DNA from: Diphasiastrum complanatum
Lineage: Eukaryota > Streptophyta > Lycopodiopsida > Lycopodiales > Lycopodiaceae
NCBI GenBank assembly: GCA_029204225.1
Contig: CM055104.1
Span: 38,186,527-38,250,526, forward strand
Length of the DNA: 64,000 bases
Reading direction: 5' to 3'
Part shown: piece after piece, positions 35,256-47,503 of the stretch
Position numbering within the stretch: position 1 is the first letter of the stretch
Layout: every line of letters begins with the position of its first letter
Program-made: the position numbers and the translations under genes
The notes under the pieces: generated by a model
Seen by the model: only the letters and a program-made list of their open reading frames with translations
Told to the model about the DNA's origin: nothing
Database searches by the model: none

Positions 35256-36017
35256 TTAAATACTATTGAAGTTCAAATGGCCTAATCTGAAATGCCAAAG
35301 CATATTAGATAATTTGAAAGTTGACGTGTGAAGAGCTTGACTGTTGGAAGAATAACAATGGCTGAGTTTGTAGAGGTTGTCACTTCTTCTCCCGAAAGCT
35401 AAATCTTTTCGGGTTTTATCAAGGATAGTGCAGCCGTTTGTATCAAATTCGACCCTTTGACCTGAATCCGTGATTCTACTAATTGAGAGCATATTCTTGG
35501 TCAGATTTGGAATGTGGAGAACGTTGGACAACAACTTGACTTCACTTTTTTGAAATTCGATTCTTATTGTTCCTTCACCTTGAATCGAATGTGATGAGTT
35601 GTCTCCAAGTTGCACAACTCGAGAGTGGGTGAAAGATTTATAATCTTTGAACCAGTCTTGAAGGTGAGTCATGTGTCGAGTTGCTCCAGAATCAAGATAC
35701 GAGGAATCAATATCATGTTGTTCTCCGACCTTGGTCATAAAGGCTGCTTCATCTTCTTCTTGCGGCTGGGTCAAAAAACTGGTTGAAGCACTATGTGCTT
35801 GTTGTTGGGACTGCTTCTTCTTCTCATTGTTGAATTTCAAAGTTCTGCAGTCCTTGATTTCATGTCCAGTTCTTTTGCAGTATCTGCAGAATAGTTTCTG
35901 CTTTGGTTGGAAAAATGAAGAGTTCAAATTCGATCCTAAGCTAGAATTCGAGCCCGAGCCATAATTTGACCCTGAGCCAAAATTCGAGCCCGAGTCAAAA
36001 TTCGATCTTGATTGCAC
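35256..36017 (-). pseudogene. Copia M: gag C-terminus and protease, open for 253 codons
   Basis: Starting with a low-complexity Ser/Gly/Asn repeat (residues 1-35), it continues with a zinc knuckle C-R-Y-C-K-R-T-G-H-E-I-K-D-C (Cys44, Cys47, His52, Cys57) and a Gln-rich linker. Protease shows Y-L-D-S-G-A-T-R-H-M-T (catalytic D109-S-G), G-E-G-T-I-R-I-E-F, L-S-N-V-L-H-I-P-N-L and L-S-I-S-R-I-T. It closes with the pre-integrase L-W-H-F-R-L-G-H-L-N. All key residues look sound, so this is the best-preserved protease in the window. It is separated from upstream gag by a stop near 36045. Confidence 0.88.
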
Positions 36018-36044
36018 ATTGCTCTTCTTTTTGGATCTAAACTT

Positions 36045-36661
36045 CTAATTTTTGGAATATAGAGCTTGAGGATCAGACCCTATGCCTGAGGAGGTTGCAG
36101 ATCTTCTGGCCTCCTCTTGTTGAAGTAATGAAATCACTCTTGAAAGGATGATCTTCTCTTGGATCGAAATTGCAAGGACACAATTCTCATAGGCCTCAAG
36201 AAGACTCGATAATAAAGTCATAACGACATCGGTATCTTTAATGACTGAGCAGGTTGCAGTCATATGCTCCATAAGATTTTGGAAAGTGTTGATGTGGCTT
36301 GAAACACTTGCTGCTTCAAACATTCTCAAGATGAATAATTTCTGCCTCAAATGGAGTTTGGAGGAGACGTCCCTAATATCGTAAAGTGTAGGATGTCCCA
36401 TGCATCCTTAGCAGTCTAAACAACACGTATGTGACTGATTTGATTGTCTTTTATGTTGAGAGTGATCATGGCAAAAGCCTTGCCATCTTTCAGTCTCCAT
36501 TTGGTGATAGTGACTGCATCACCTTCAGATTTAACTTCTGTGCCATCAACGATGTCCCACAGTTCCTTGGCTAGTAGTGTGACCTTCATTTTGAACTTCC
36601 AGAGATAGTAGTTATTCCCATTGAGTCTGTCGATAAGAGAAGAACCAGAAGATGAATCCAT
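36045..36661 (-). pseudogene. Copia M: gag N-terminal and central part
   Basis: Start Met 36661 (M-D-S-S-S-G-S-S). N-Y-Y-L-W-K-F-K-M-K and L-W-D-I-V-D-G-T-E mark the copia gag signature, and T-L-N-I-K-D-N-Q-I-S-H-I follows. A stop near 36415 divides it. The second open part (36045-36401) holds the S-S-K-L-H-L-R-Q-K-L-F and I-S-L-L-Q-Q-E-E-A-R-R helices. Confidence 0.85.
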
Positions 36662-36792
36662 TCTGGTTGAGTGAGATCGTTGGTCAAAACAACGATTTCA
36701 GAATACTATTGGCTATGCGAACATCTTGATAGAAACAAGACTTGATAATCTGCAATGAAATGCAGATTACTGAATTGTTTGCTTCAATACAA

Positions 36793-37395
36793 TGTCGAAA
36801 ATCGATAGGTTAGTCAGCGGAAGCTCGAGCGGGTGCATGTAGGATAGGAAGCGCCACAAACAATATCAGAATATTCAAAATTGAATGATTCAGACAATTG
36901 CACAATAAAACGATACAGTAGCGGGACTGAAAACTTGCACTTTGATTAATATCAAACAGTTGGTACAATGCTTGAAGTGATAACTTCAGCTTACAGTCAT
37001 TGAGCATGATAACGCGGGTTACAGAAAACTTGAATCAGAAAAAAATTCTGATGAAGATTCTAGGATTGATATCCTACAAAATATTTACAACTACCTTTTG
37101 TTGCAGTTATTACAACCGCCTCATTACAGTTAATGCATGTACAAAGTGGGTGAACTGTCAACGCGAAGTCGTTGGGTCGAATTTTAGACCGACAGTATTG
37201 AAATTTACAAGTATCGAAAAAATGTACACTAACTCGAAAAATATAGAGTTTTTCGAGTCAATCCAATATTGAAATATTCTAAAAATTTGATCCTGAATTT
37301 TTCGATCCTTTGCTTAGAAATTCGAGCCTTCTATTTTTGGTTTTTCAAGATGTTCATTATTGAATGGAATTGAGGCTGAGCATCGAATTCCAACA
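36793..37395 (-). mobile_element. 5' LTR of element M
   Basis: 603 bp, plus-strand TGTCGAAAATC to CCAACA. It is followed by target duplication ATTTT. Compared with the 3' LTR it keeps about 150 bp (37150-37310) that includes the gaagtcgttgggt word also seen in the LTR at 10153-10889. Confidence 0.92.
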
Positions 37396-37400
37396 ATTTT

Positions 37401-38210
37401 CAAGTTGTATCTACTTCAACACATTCACTTTTGCTTCTTTTCCATTATTTGATGTACCATCTTGCTTTGTTGAGATTTCTACATCTCAAAGTTGGAGTGA
37501 GGCAATGCTTGTCTTGTATCATGCCTCTAATATAAACATATTTCTTGTCTCTAATGGCTTAGATATGTTTCCAAAGCATTTTGAAAGCAAGAGGTTGCGT
37601 CATGCAATATATGCTCTTGGATCTAAAAAGAGCAAGAATGAGTTTGTTACTCATAGTTTGAAAAATCATGCTTTTACATGTTGTGAGGCAATTTGTAAAC
37701 TTCTCTTGAGATTAAGTGAATCATCCATGAAGGACACTTACATCCTTGTGAGCAAGTATGTAGCCTCAAAAAGATCAAGATAGTGTTTGATTTCAAGATT
37801 AGATTTATCATGGAAAAAGTTCATAGTATGTGGACTAGACAAGCTAGAATTGAAAATCTTGATAATCATTACATTTGCTTATCTTATGATCTTGATCTTT
37901 ATGATCTTTATGAGGCATGGAAGCCTCAAATTTCACTCTTTATGGTACAGCCATCCACATGCAAGTGGAGCTTTCAAGTCAAAGATCATCAAGCATGGAA
38001 GAAGCACAAGGAAATAGTGGCAAAATGGTAAAATGCTCTTCAATGAAATTGGCAAGTGATTTCTACCAAAAAAGTCTTATCATGGATATGGTGAAGTTGA
38101 TGTTATGGAGGATCCCTTGGCTAATCTTCACTTCACATGCATACCACAGGATTCACTCAACAAGTTTCACAAGCCTCTTGTTTGATCTAGTACCTTACCA
38201 AGCTAATTTT
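37401..38210 (+). CDS. Unrecognised ORF in element H, 3' part
   Basis: The frame that was open before M continues here in register for about 127 codons to a TAG near 37781. A second frame (37783-38031) and a third (37917-38213) are also open in tandem up to the PPT. Residue content is rich in Ser, Leu, Phe and His with Cys-Cys (F-T-C-C-E-A near 37680). No copia RT, RNase H or integrase motif can be found on either strand. It may be captured host sequence or decayed pol beyond recognition. Confidence 0.42.
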
Positions 38211-38217
38211 TGAGGGG

Positions 38218-39011
38218 TGTAAAAAATTGGCAAAATCTAGCTTTGTTATTTTACATTTCTTGTATGTGAGAATCTCACACGTGTGGAGCATGTTCCCACG
38301 TGTGGAAAATAGGCAAAAGTGTCTTAGTCATGTTGAGTTAGGGGTACTCAAAGTTTCATAGACATCTATCCATGTGTAAGTAAGTGATAGGACCATTTTT
38401 GGCATAAGAGGCAAAATAGGCAAGTACACATGTAAAGGCTTGATTTGGCCAAAAGTAGAAAGTGATGTAGCTCAAGTTAGGTTAGGCTACTTACATTTGT
38501 CAAGTTGAGATTTGGTGATTGACTCATCCCTATGTGTTGGCATGAGAGTTAGTGACCAAACAAAATGCTTTCCAATCAAGATTGAGGGCTCATATGTGAC
38601 TCAACCAATAGGATTTAGAGGAGGGAAAGAAGGGGTTTAATCATGTTTCACTCCCCTTCACCCTAGATTACTACTTATATGTGACTTAGTTCATTTGTAA
38701 TGAAGTTTTATGGAGTTTTGTGATTTCTACACATTTTGAGTCAAAATTGGTTTCTCTCTCTACTCGAGTTCTTGATGGTTGATTCTCTCTCTACACGAGA
38801 GGAAGGCATTTTCATGCTTATATTTTTCATATTCAGGTCTCCACACGTGTGAATGTACTTGTATGATTGATTTATGCATGTAGAAAAGTGCTCTTGCCTT
38901 AGATTGATGGAATAGATCTTGGTTTTCAATCCATGTATGATCTATGTGTCACCACATCTTAGGAGATCAAAATCACGCTTTGTGGCATTCCCACACATGT
39001 GAAATCCAACA
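38218..39011 (+). mobile_element. 3' LTR of element H
   Basis: 794 bp, TGTAAAAAATTGG to GAAATCCAACA. It is preceded by a purine stretch gaggggtg (38212-38219) acting as PPT. Its middle part matches 29693-30266. It contains paired cacgtgtgg words near the start and acacgtgtg near the end. Confidence 0.87.
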
Positions 39012-40100
39012 GGCTTACACCCAATTGCTCAAGGGTCAAAATCTATACCTCCACTAAGTATACATATTGATAATACAAAATAAAAAAACTCCATAAATCG
39101 TTGAACTTATTCTAAGAGCAACAACACATGTTATTCCATAATTTTTTTAATATAAACAATTGAGCTCAAATCAACATAAGAGCAATTCTCTACTTGGGAA
39201 AAAGACATGCTAAACACATTTAATTAGGAAAATTATCCAATGACTTTCAGACCAACTACCACAATCATGATCATTGGGTTTCAATCCAAGGTCCTTGCAC
39301 AAATTAGTTGGCCTACTCGTTCATGTGCCATTGAACATTATCAGTACTAGTTGGATTTGAACCATGGATCTTGGCAGATATTATATTCTTTCTCCCCAAT
39401 CTTCATAATGTTTATGATGTTGCACACTTATCTTTAGATGCCTATAGTATTTCAAGTAGAATTTTCATAATACAAACATTAGACAACTTTATCAAACGAA
39501 TATTCACAATCCACCATAAGTAGTACTAAACAAAAAGCAAAAAACTGGAGTCCAAAATCACTAATAAGTTGGCTCTTGAGATTTGTTTGCCAAAATAACT
39601 TTCATTAATAGCTATTTCTAGACGTTGTAACAAAGCCATGGAACAACTTTTTCTGTACATTAAAGTTGTGATAGGCATTAGCTGAGTTTCTTTGAGGATA
39701 TTCTTCTTTCATCTTATTCCAAAGTGAAGATGCCAAAGAAAACGATAACGAATATGTTGCTAGATGGCAACTAAGTGATGTTTCCATGAGAGAATAACAG
39801 GCTATGTGACTTGCACCCAGTTGCTCAAAAGTCAAAATTGGTACCACTACTAAATAGACATATTGATAGTACATAATAAATTCCATAGATTTTTGAGCTT
39901 TAACAATTTCTAAGAACCACCAGACATGATAATCCATCTTTTTCCTCAAAATAGACCTTTGTGCTTAGATCAATGCAAGACAAGTTTAAATTCAACTATA
40001 AGGAAAAGAAAATGCTATATAAAGTTTGCTTAGAAAAACCAACCAATAAGTTTGATACCAACTCTCCCAATCATGATCATCCAACACAATGGTTGAACTG
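39012..40100. repeat. Diverged direct repeat, offset about 796 bp
   Basis: The text cacccaattgctcaagggtcaaaat at 39018 recurs as cacccagttgctcaaaagtcaaaat at 39814, with similarity continuing for over 100 bp. A second shared block (ccaactaccacaatcatgatcat / ccaactctcccaatcatgatcat) lies near 39253 and 40057. It may be an old segmental duplication or two copies of a repeat. Confidence 0.65.
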
Positions 40101-41900
40101 CTCAATCACACCCAACTGTAGAAATATTGGCCAATGGCAATACACTTCAGGCTTGGAGCTACTTACATGATCACTTTGAAGGCTAATAAATACTAGTGTC
40201 GCATACTTAAAGCAACCACCCAAAAGAGATGTTCGAGTCTCTCACAAGTTACAACTATGGAAGGTACTAGCCAATTTGAATCGGCCGATTTAGCCCGATT
40301 TGAATCGGGAAACGGTTCAAACCTTTTTTTTATTTGTTTTTTTTTGGGTTTGTTTTCCTATTGGAGGGATTCTATTTGTGCAGACTAGTAAGTTCTAGCA
40401 TTAAACAAGTTACACTAGCTGGTGACTGTAGCAAAGTTACTAGGTAGCATGTACAGTCTTGAGCACTGAGCACTGAGCATTGAGTCAGGAGTCAGGAGTC
40501 AAGACTTTTGACCCACTACCCAAGCGTAAGGAGTAGAGACTCAGGAGGAGTATCCAGTTGGCGTATCATTTTGAGTACTTGGCCTTGTATTCGAAGACGA
40601 GAGCATGGACAACTGAAAAGATAACCCATCCTTGGTGACATCCTCTAGTACACTATTGTACAACAATATTCTCTAGAAACTGGTGTAGTCCACAATGTTT
40701 TGATATTGGAACCACTATATTAGTTTTCATTGATAATCGTCTTTTTGCACATGCCACATCTTTCTGTAAAATTGAATCCATGAGAGTAGATAGTTATTGT
40801 ATTCTTTAGTCTAACCTCAAATCTTCACCACCTTTCGCAACAAATTTGTGATCCGTCTCATCTGACACTCTCGTTGTCAGTATTTTGGGTCGTTGTTTTG
40901 AGCTGAGACCAATCAAGGTCTGATCAAATCCAACTATTTTCACATGATTTGAAGGGTTAGTCTTTTGGTAGTTATCATATTGTCCAAATTTCTAACTCGT
41001 CAACAGAAGAACCCCCGTGAGGATGCAAGGCCACCATATCATTGTGCCTTAAATTACATATGTAGAAACTAGTTAATACTTACTACTAACTAGTATCATG
41101 TGACATATATGATAGTTCAAGTTAGGACAGTTCATGTATGACAATCACGTTACTTTTGAAATTCAAATAGAGTCCTGACTCCTGACTACTAAGTCCTAAC
41201 TCCTGAGTCCTCTTGAGTCCCGACTGACAGACATGAAAATTGAATAGTCCTCTAGAGTCGAGAAAGGATGGCAAAGGCCTCATTCGAATTTGCTTGCTTT
41301 TGTGAGGAGATTTTGCTAGCAACGAAAGAGCAATCTTTGTCAATATCCTAAGAAGGAAAGGGCTTATGCGTGATGTGCATTTAGGAAACTATCTAAGCTC
41401 GTAGCTTGCATTAGATGTGTTATATGTACATTGTATCGTGTCATATATTCAACTTTCAAGATAGAAGACTCTCATGAGCATTGAGTCATCCAAGATTAAA
41501 GGTTTGAATAGGTTTCAAATAAAATTATAGGCTTGCAAAACTCGAGAGTCAAGTTGCCACAACATCTTCAAACAGATGCCAGTCTCTAGACACATCACAC
41601 CACTGACCAGCATCGAGACTCAGACTTCAGTTAAAACTTGATTGATCAATTGTACTCATCCATAACTAGGTTACAAATTACCAACCAAGTTAAAGGTTTA
41701 GGATTATAGCTTTTAGTTGGAACTTGGTACTAAGTTGTAAGTACTACGTCATAACTATGCTTGGTTTTTTATAATGAAAGTATCAAGCCCTCTAATAGGA
41801 ACTCGTGGAGGAGAGTGCTCAAATATGATTGGACCCCTGAAACTTTTTCAACATTGATAGAGCATATCTAGATTGACATATAAAAGCATAATCATCATGA
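39012..41900. other. No gene seen
   Basis: Unassigned intergenic-type DNA. It contains a diverged direct repeat (listed separately), clusters of the word gagtcaggagtc near 40480 and its reverse complement near 41180, and a short tract around 40285 with repeated gatttgaatcgg. A minus frame of 114 codons at 39605-39949 lacks recognisable motifs. Confidence 0.5.
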
Positions 41901-41907
41901 AAGTTAA

Positions 41908-42636
41908 TCAATGGATTTCTCCCAGACCTTGCATTTTAAACTCTCCTCCAAGTGCAATTTTAGTCTCTTCTACTAATTTGATGTAAGTTCCACAAAGGAT
42001 AATGTCATCTACATAAATGAGGAGAATGACAAGATCACTAGCAACAAACTTTAAATACATGGAAGGATCATAGTCACTTAGGATGATTCCTAGTGAGATA
42101 AGAAAGGAGTTGAGTCTAGCATACCATGACCTTGGTGCTTTCTTGAGTCCATAAAGACTTTTGAATAGCAAGCACACTTTTGATTCATCCTTGATGAATC
42201 CTTGAGGTTGCTCCCATTAGATTTCATCTTCAAGATATCCATTAAGAAATGCATTGGAAACATCTAATTGGAACACCTTCCATTTGAAATAGCAAGCAAC
42301 AAATATGATGATCCTTATTGTCACCATCTTTGTAATGGGTGCAAAGGCTTCTTCATAATCAAGGCCTTGGATTTGAGCAAATCCTTTTGCACATAGCCTT
42401 GATTTGTACTTGTTGATGGTGCCATCATGATTGTACTTGATTCGAAACACCCACTTGCAACCAATAGTATGCTTGTTGGATGGAGGATCCACAAGCTCCC
42501 AAGTGTTGTTGGTGATCAATGCATCATTCTCTTGCTCCATAGCTTTGTAGCACTCATTTGATTGGAGTGTCTCTTGGACACACTTTGGCTCTTCATGTGA
42601 TATGAAAAAAGCATAATTGGTGGAATCAAGATCCAC
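41908..42636 (-). pseudogene. Copia K: reverse transcriptase, N-terminal half
   Basis: Minus strand: I-G-C-K-W-V-F-R-I-K (about 42450), L-C-A-K-G-F-A-Q, F-A-P-I-T-K-M and Q-L-D-V-S-N-A-F-L-N-G (about 42255). A stop at 42214-42216 falls in the E-I-x-M-E-Q-P region. It then continues open with S-L-Y-G-L-K-K-A-P-R-S-W-Y (about 42150), the catalytic I-Y-V-D-D-I-I-L (about 42015) and G-L-G-E-I-H. RT motifs are intact apart from the stop. The connection and RNase H are missing. Confidence 0.88.
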
Positions 42637-42639
42637 TTG

Positions 42640-42868
42640 TTTGCCTTTATCAATGTATAAAAGCCTCTTCGGCTAAAATCTCTCTCTCAAATATCTTCTT
42701 GGTGAGAAAACATGAGGAGTCTCCTCCTCAAACCTCAACCCCATCACTTCTTAATTGTCTTCAATAGAAATAATAGGTGATGCATCTTGAGATGCCTTGA
42801 TCTCGGCCCCTCCCAAGGTGGAATGTTGATCTTCATGAAAAGTGACATTTTTACTCTCAATAACTTTG
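42640..42868 (-). pseudogene. Copia K: integrase C-terminus, distal part
   Basis: The minus strand continues K-V-I-E-S-K-N-V-T-F-H-E-D (42868 on), the conserved end of copia integrase, into the linker with stops near 42765 and 42677. The upstream half of the same domain lies at 51317-51530 across gypsy J; the codon at the join is restored when one CTTTG copy is discounted. Confidence 0.82.
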
Positions 42869-43770
42869 TGTTGCGTCGGCGCCTCAAAGGGTGCTGGGAC
42901 TTGAGCGGTTTCTCCAACACGCGCTTAAGTCTAACATTCATCCATCATGCACTTACGTAAAAGCCAACTTAGAAAACGTAACAAGCTTAGAAAACTGGAA
43001 TCCCAACCAACCCAAAAGCCAATTTAGAATCCATTCCCAAAAGGTAACCAAAGGCGAAGACAAGCCACACATGAAACCCAAGGCATAGTGGTCGCCAAAC
43101 TGACCAAATGGCATAGCAGCGAGCCACATGTCGGTGACGTGGACCCTTAGGCGCCAGCGACACAAAAAGGTTGTAGTAAGTGTCCTTCCACTTAAACCAG
43201 TCCCGGAGGCGAAACCAAAATGGTAATCATCCCCAAGGATCAACTTTATTAGATTTGGAAGAGATTACATTCATACATAGACTGAATGGTCTCGGGGCCC
43301 AACACGTGCTGGGGCATTGTGCCTGGCTCGCACTGGTAGATGGAGCTGAGACCTGGCGACTAGATTCCTGGCGCTGGTTGAGCTTCCCAAGTTTCTGTCT
43401 GTCGGACTCCCCCTATAGTTCTGGTGTGATTCGGCGCGCCCCCTCTGTCTTGGAATATAGTGCTTTCTGGTAAAGCATGCTTTTCTGGACTTAGTTTTTA
43501 TTTTGCTGATTAAGCTTGGCAAGCCTGGCAAAATCAGTCTGGCTCTCGGACATGGGTCTCGGGAGCCGTCCCGGTGGCAGAATCAACTTGGCTCATGACT
43601 AGGCCATGACTCTAGCTCCAGAGCTAGCTCATGACTTGTAACTACTTGGTTGGCTCACCACAGGTCGGAGGCTTAGTCCTTGACTTCCTAACTCGCTCTG
43701 GGACCTTTAGGGAGTGTCACCCCTTGAGTCTTACAGGGCACCTTGGTGCACCTGAGTCAGCTTCACAACA
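42869..43770 (-). mobile_element. 3' LTR of chromovirus J
   Basis: 902 bp, plus-strand TGTTGCGTCGG to CACAACA. It carries about 40-70 bp (near 43103-43190) that the other LTR lacks. Confidence 0.92.
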
Positions 43771-43780
43771 TCCTCCCCTC
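43771..43780 (-). other. Polypurine tract of J
   Basis: Minus strand gaggggagga next to the 3' LTR. Confidence 0.85.
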
Positions 43781-44036
43781 ATTTGAAAAAGTTAATGTCC
43801 TCATCAGGGCCAAACTAGACCTAGGACGCATGGCACGGGTCTAATTCACCAGTCTTAACAACTTAAATTAAAGATTGTGTAAAGTTGCAAGTGATTTATT
43901 GACAAACTAAGAAAGATACCTGGAAGTTCCTTGAACTTCAGAGTGGTCGTGAGTGTTCATGCAAGAGACATGCCGCCAGATAGTGCATTGTGTGCCAATC
44001 TAGGAAAACGACTGTTGCGTTGATTTTTCTACAGGT

Positions 44037-45222
44037 AATCCTTCAGTACTTCAAGGGCTCCCGTCTTAAGTTTGTCTTCATACTCCCAAGAAGCCTCAAT
44101 GAGGGGAACCCGTAGCCACTTCACTAGATATTCGTGTTTCGCTTTCTATGTGCCAATATTTGTTCTAATACAAGCTGTCTCTTTGTATCCTCAAGTGCCG
44201 TTGGTGGGTGACGGAATTTATGTTGTCGATCAAATCACTCATCCGGTTTGCACAATGAGATGTGAAACACATTGTGTATGTCCAAGGTGGATGACAACGC
44301 CAATCGATAAGCCACTGGGTGGATCTTCTTTGTGACCTAATATGGCCCAGCATAAGGTCAAACGAACTTATGAGATAAGCCTTTTGGCAACGCGATATTT
44401 CTAGTGTTCAGCCAAACTTGATCACCTTCCTTAATTCTAGTTCTCGTCGATGTAGGTTTACGTCAGCTGCCATGCTACGTTGTGATTGCTCCAAAAACGT
44501 CTTCACCTCTATAAGCTTTGTGTGCCACTCATTGATGAATTCCTCTACAGTGGGTACCGTAGTTTCTTGCACGCCTGTAAGAAAAGAACTCGAAGCAATC
44601 GATAACCGACCATTGCTTATCTCGAAGGGTGCCTTTCCAGTAGATCTGTTCACTTGGTTGTTATGTGCAAACTCGAGGATATCCAAGTAGCTGACCCAAT
44701 CGAATTGGTCTCATGCAACATAATTTCGTAAATATTGTTCAATCTGTGGATTAACTCACTCAGTTTGCCCATCTGTCTGAGGGTGATAAGCAGTGCTGAA
44801 ATTCAGTCCAGTTCCCACGAGGTGAAATAGACATGTCCAAAACTTTCCTACGAATTTGGTGTCCCGGTCAAAAATAATTGTTCTAGGCAGGCCATGGTAT
44901 TTGAAGACACATTTAAAAAATAATCTTGCCACTTTTGCGGCTGTCACTGAACTCTTAGTTGGTACAAGGTGAGCTTGTTTTGAAAAACGGTCAACCACCA
45001 CATAAATCGAGTCGAAACCCTGGCAACGTGGTAGTTGAACAATAAAATCCATGCTCACTGAGTTTCAAGGGTATGCTGGTACTGGTAATGGCTGGAGTAG
45101 TCCTGCTAAGGCTAGTGGTTCCACCTTCACTTGCTGACATGTAGGATAGGTTTGCACGTAGGATTCAACGTCTGCCCACATATCTGGCCAATAGAAACGC
45201 GTCTGTATGTATTTCGAAAGGT
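44037..45222 (-). pseudogene. Chromovirus J: integrase with chromodomain
   Basis: Minus strand: F-Y-W-P-D-M-W-A-D-V (about 45200) and C-Q-Q-V-K-V-E-P start integrase. The core has M-D-F-I-V-Q-L-P (about 45055), Y-V-V-V-D-R-F-S-K-Q-A-H, I-I-F-D-R-D-T-K-F (second Asp, about 44880) and T-A-Y-H-P-Q-T-D-G-Q-T-E (Glu, about 44765). After a gap of stops it continues with E-F-A-H-N-N-Q and a C-terminal domain to 44408. Near 44140-44037 a chromodomain is seen: E-Y-L-V-K-W, E-A-S-W-E and L-K-D-Y-L then stop. Chromodomains direct integration to heterochromatin in this clade. Interrupted by several stops. Confidence 0.87.
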
Positions 45223-45466
45223 TTGCTAAAGCCTGGTAGGGCAAGAATGGGTTTTTGAGTGATTCGTTGTTTTAGTTCTTCGAACGCTGCTTCACATTCC
45301 AGTGTCCATGTCATTTTTAGATGAGTCTTTGTCTGCTCCAACAACGGTGCCACAATTTTGCTAAATGCCTCAATGAATCTCTTGTAAAAATTACATAGCC
45401 CCACAAAGGATTTGATGTCATGAACAATTTTAGGTGCTAGCCAATCCAAGATAGCCTTGATCTTCT
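45223..45466 (-). pseudogene. Chromovirus J: RT C-terminus, cut by copia L
   Basis: Minus strand I-K-A-I-L-D-W-L-A-P-K (45466 on), V-G-L-C-N-F-Y-K-R-F-I, A-P-L-L and F-E-E-L-K-Q-R-I-T-Q-K-P-I-L-A-L-P are the RT connection region. Immediately after P-F-E-I-H-T-D-A the sequence jumps into integrase F-Y-W-P-D-M, so RNase H is deleted. The other RT part lies at 49311-49880, with copia L between. Confidence 0.85.
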
Positions 45467-45884
45467 TGTTAGAAATAAATGACTATGCTGAAATTAATCC
45501 ATAGGTTATTTTGACCCAAAAGGTCGAGATTTGTGTAACCATCGGTATTTAGTTATTTAGGTCATCTTAAGTTTGTCTTAAGTTCAGTTGGATCCAATTT
45601 GGTCATGTACTGACTCATGGGTCCTTAGGGGTCTAATTTGGTTTAGGGGCCCCTATCATGACTTATTGGGGGTGCCCTACAGTCAGCAGTAAGTAGGTAG
45701 AGTACATATTGGCTTATTGTGTCACATTTTTCAGTTTGGCTAAACATTGCTCTCCATTGCTTGTGTTGTTGTTTTTTTTTTTCTCTCTCTCTCCTAGAGT
45801 TGGGCGCCCAGCCTCTTCTCTCTTGTTTTCTGTGGAGATTGATTGATAACTAGATCTTGGTGACTTGACTCTTGCTTTCATACA
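45467..45884 (+). mobile_element. 5' LTR of element L
   Basis: 418 bp, TGTTAGAAATAAATG to TTTCATACA. A T-rich tract followed by tctctctctctc lies at 45771-45793. Confidence 0.93.
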
Positions 45885-45900
45885 TGGTATCAGAGCTACC
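45885..45900 (+). other. Primer-binding site of element L
   Basis: tggtatcagagctacc directly after the LTR; complementary to initiator-Met tRNA. Confidence 0.92.
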
Positions 45901-46590
45901 GGATCTGCAGCAAGCTTGTACGCTAGCGCCCTACCAGAAGAGGAGCTTCTCTGCTTTTTGTTGTGAAATTTCAACATCCTGCTGATCTTTCCAAGTGGAG
46001 TTTGGATCAGCTTTTTTGTTTCTTTTCAGGTTGAAGGAGGGCACCCATCAGAGCTTTTGGAGGAGTAATTTGTGGCACCCAAAAATCAGAATGTCAAATT
46101 TGATTTTTATGCAACCAGTTTTCAACAAGTTTTGTTTGGAGGAGGACGCCCAAAAATCTGCTACTAATTTTTGGTTGTGGTGTCTCTTTATCTTGCTCTT
46201 TTTGTTCTCAAGTTTGCATTTGTGAAGGAGGGCACCCAATATTCAGCATACCCTATTCTGGGTTAGGGCCAATTTGTGGCTGGAAAATTTGCAGATTCTC
46301 AGCAAGCAGTAGGGTGCTTTCAACGGCCCTATTAGAGTGTGTGTTGATCACACTATTTGGCTTCCTAATTAGGTTTCGGTGTAGGCTTCAATCGAAGCTA
46401 ACCTAATTTTCAAGAAGCTGGTTTTTTTGTGCAGAAAGACAGCCATTTTTCCATTATCTTTTGGGCACTTTGGTTGCAGATTCTTGTGCTCCTCCTTTCA
46501 GCTCTTTGTTTGCTGCAAATTTTTGAGTAGATTTGGTTGTGGAAAGACTCTCTTTTCTATCTACTACAAGCTGAAATTCTATTGGAAGTA
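45901..46590 (+). other. Untranslated leader of element L
   Basis: About 690 bp between PBS and gag with the recurring word gaggxxgxxgcccaa (46040, 46140, 46228). No conserved coding seen. Confidence 0.55.
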
Positions 46591-47480
46591 ATGGCTAAAG
46601 AATTCGAAGCTATCGGTTCTTTGTTTAGTGAAGATCGGTTGGATGGCACAAACTACTCATTGTGGAGTTACATGATGAAGAATCTTCTCATAGCGAAAGG
46701 GCTGTGGGAATTGGTCATTGGTGATGAGGAAAGGCCTCCGTTTTTGGAACCTCCTACACCTCGTGGATCATCATCATCATCATCTTCTACATCTTCGGAA
46801 GAACAAAAGAAGTGGGATAGAAGGGATGCACAAGCACATTCTATGGTTGCTCTTGCTGTGAAAAGATCTATCTTACCTCATATTAGGTCTTGTAAGACAT
46901 CTAAAAGTGCGTGGGATACACTTTATACTATGTATAGAGTCAAAAATTCAGCAAATGTAGTGTATCTCAGAAATCAGCTTTCTTTGTTGAAGATGCAAGA
47001 AGGGGATCAAGTGATCAATCACTTGACGAAGATCAAGGATCTTCGTGAGGAGCTTCTCAATATTGATGAGATAGTTGAGGATGCTCAATTTGTTTCCATT
47101 ACTCTCAACTCATTACTTTCCTCTTATCTTCCATTTGTTTCATCTTTGAGTATCTCTTAGGGGACATCAACTCTCCTTTCATGAACTTGTTGGGCTGCTT
47201 CTACAAGAGGAGCCGCAAACGAGGCAAAATTTTGCGGGTGACACTCAATAAGATCAAGCTTTCTTCGTAAAAGGCAAGGGCAAAGGCAAGTCAAAAAGAA
47301 AGGGGAAGCCTCCTTCCAAAAATGAGCAAAAGCCTCCTTCCAAAGATGAGCAAAAGCCCATTGGAGGTCAAGATGTCAACACTCAAAAGAAGAAAGGGAA
47401 GTGTCATTATTGTAAGAAGTATGGGCACTTCATCAAGGATTGTAAGAAGAAGCTTGCGAAAGAGGAGAGTAAAGGAATTG
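46591..47480 (+). pseudogene. Copia L: gag
   Basis: Start Met 46591 (M-A-K-E-F-E-A-I). R-L-D-G-T-N-Y-S-L-W and L-W-E-L-V mark the copia gag N-terminus, followed by a Ser run (46770-46795), S-A-W-D-T-L-Y, Y-L-R-N-Q-L-S-L-L-K and I-N-H-L-T-K. A TAG at 47158-47160 ends the first frame. The C-terminus continues in shifted frames through a Lys-rich region to a zinc knuckle C-H-Y-C-K-K-Y-G-H-F-I-K-D-C at about 47402. One nonsense and one or more frame changes. Confidence 0.87.
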
Positions 47481-47503
47481 ATACTAGTGCTTTACTTGCT
47501 ACT

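Noticed and set aside
39605-39949. 114-codon minus frame
   Set aside because: No motif, overlaps a diverged repeat; probably chance.
43180-43531. Plus and minus frames near 43180-43531
   Set aside because: Inside the J LTR; open by chance in GC-richer DNA.
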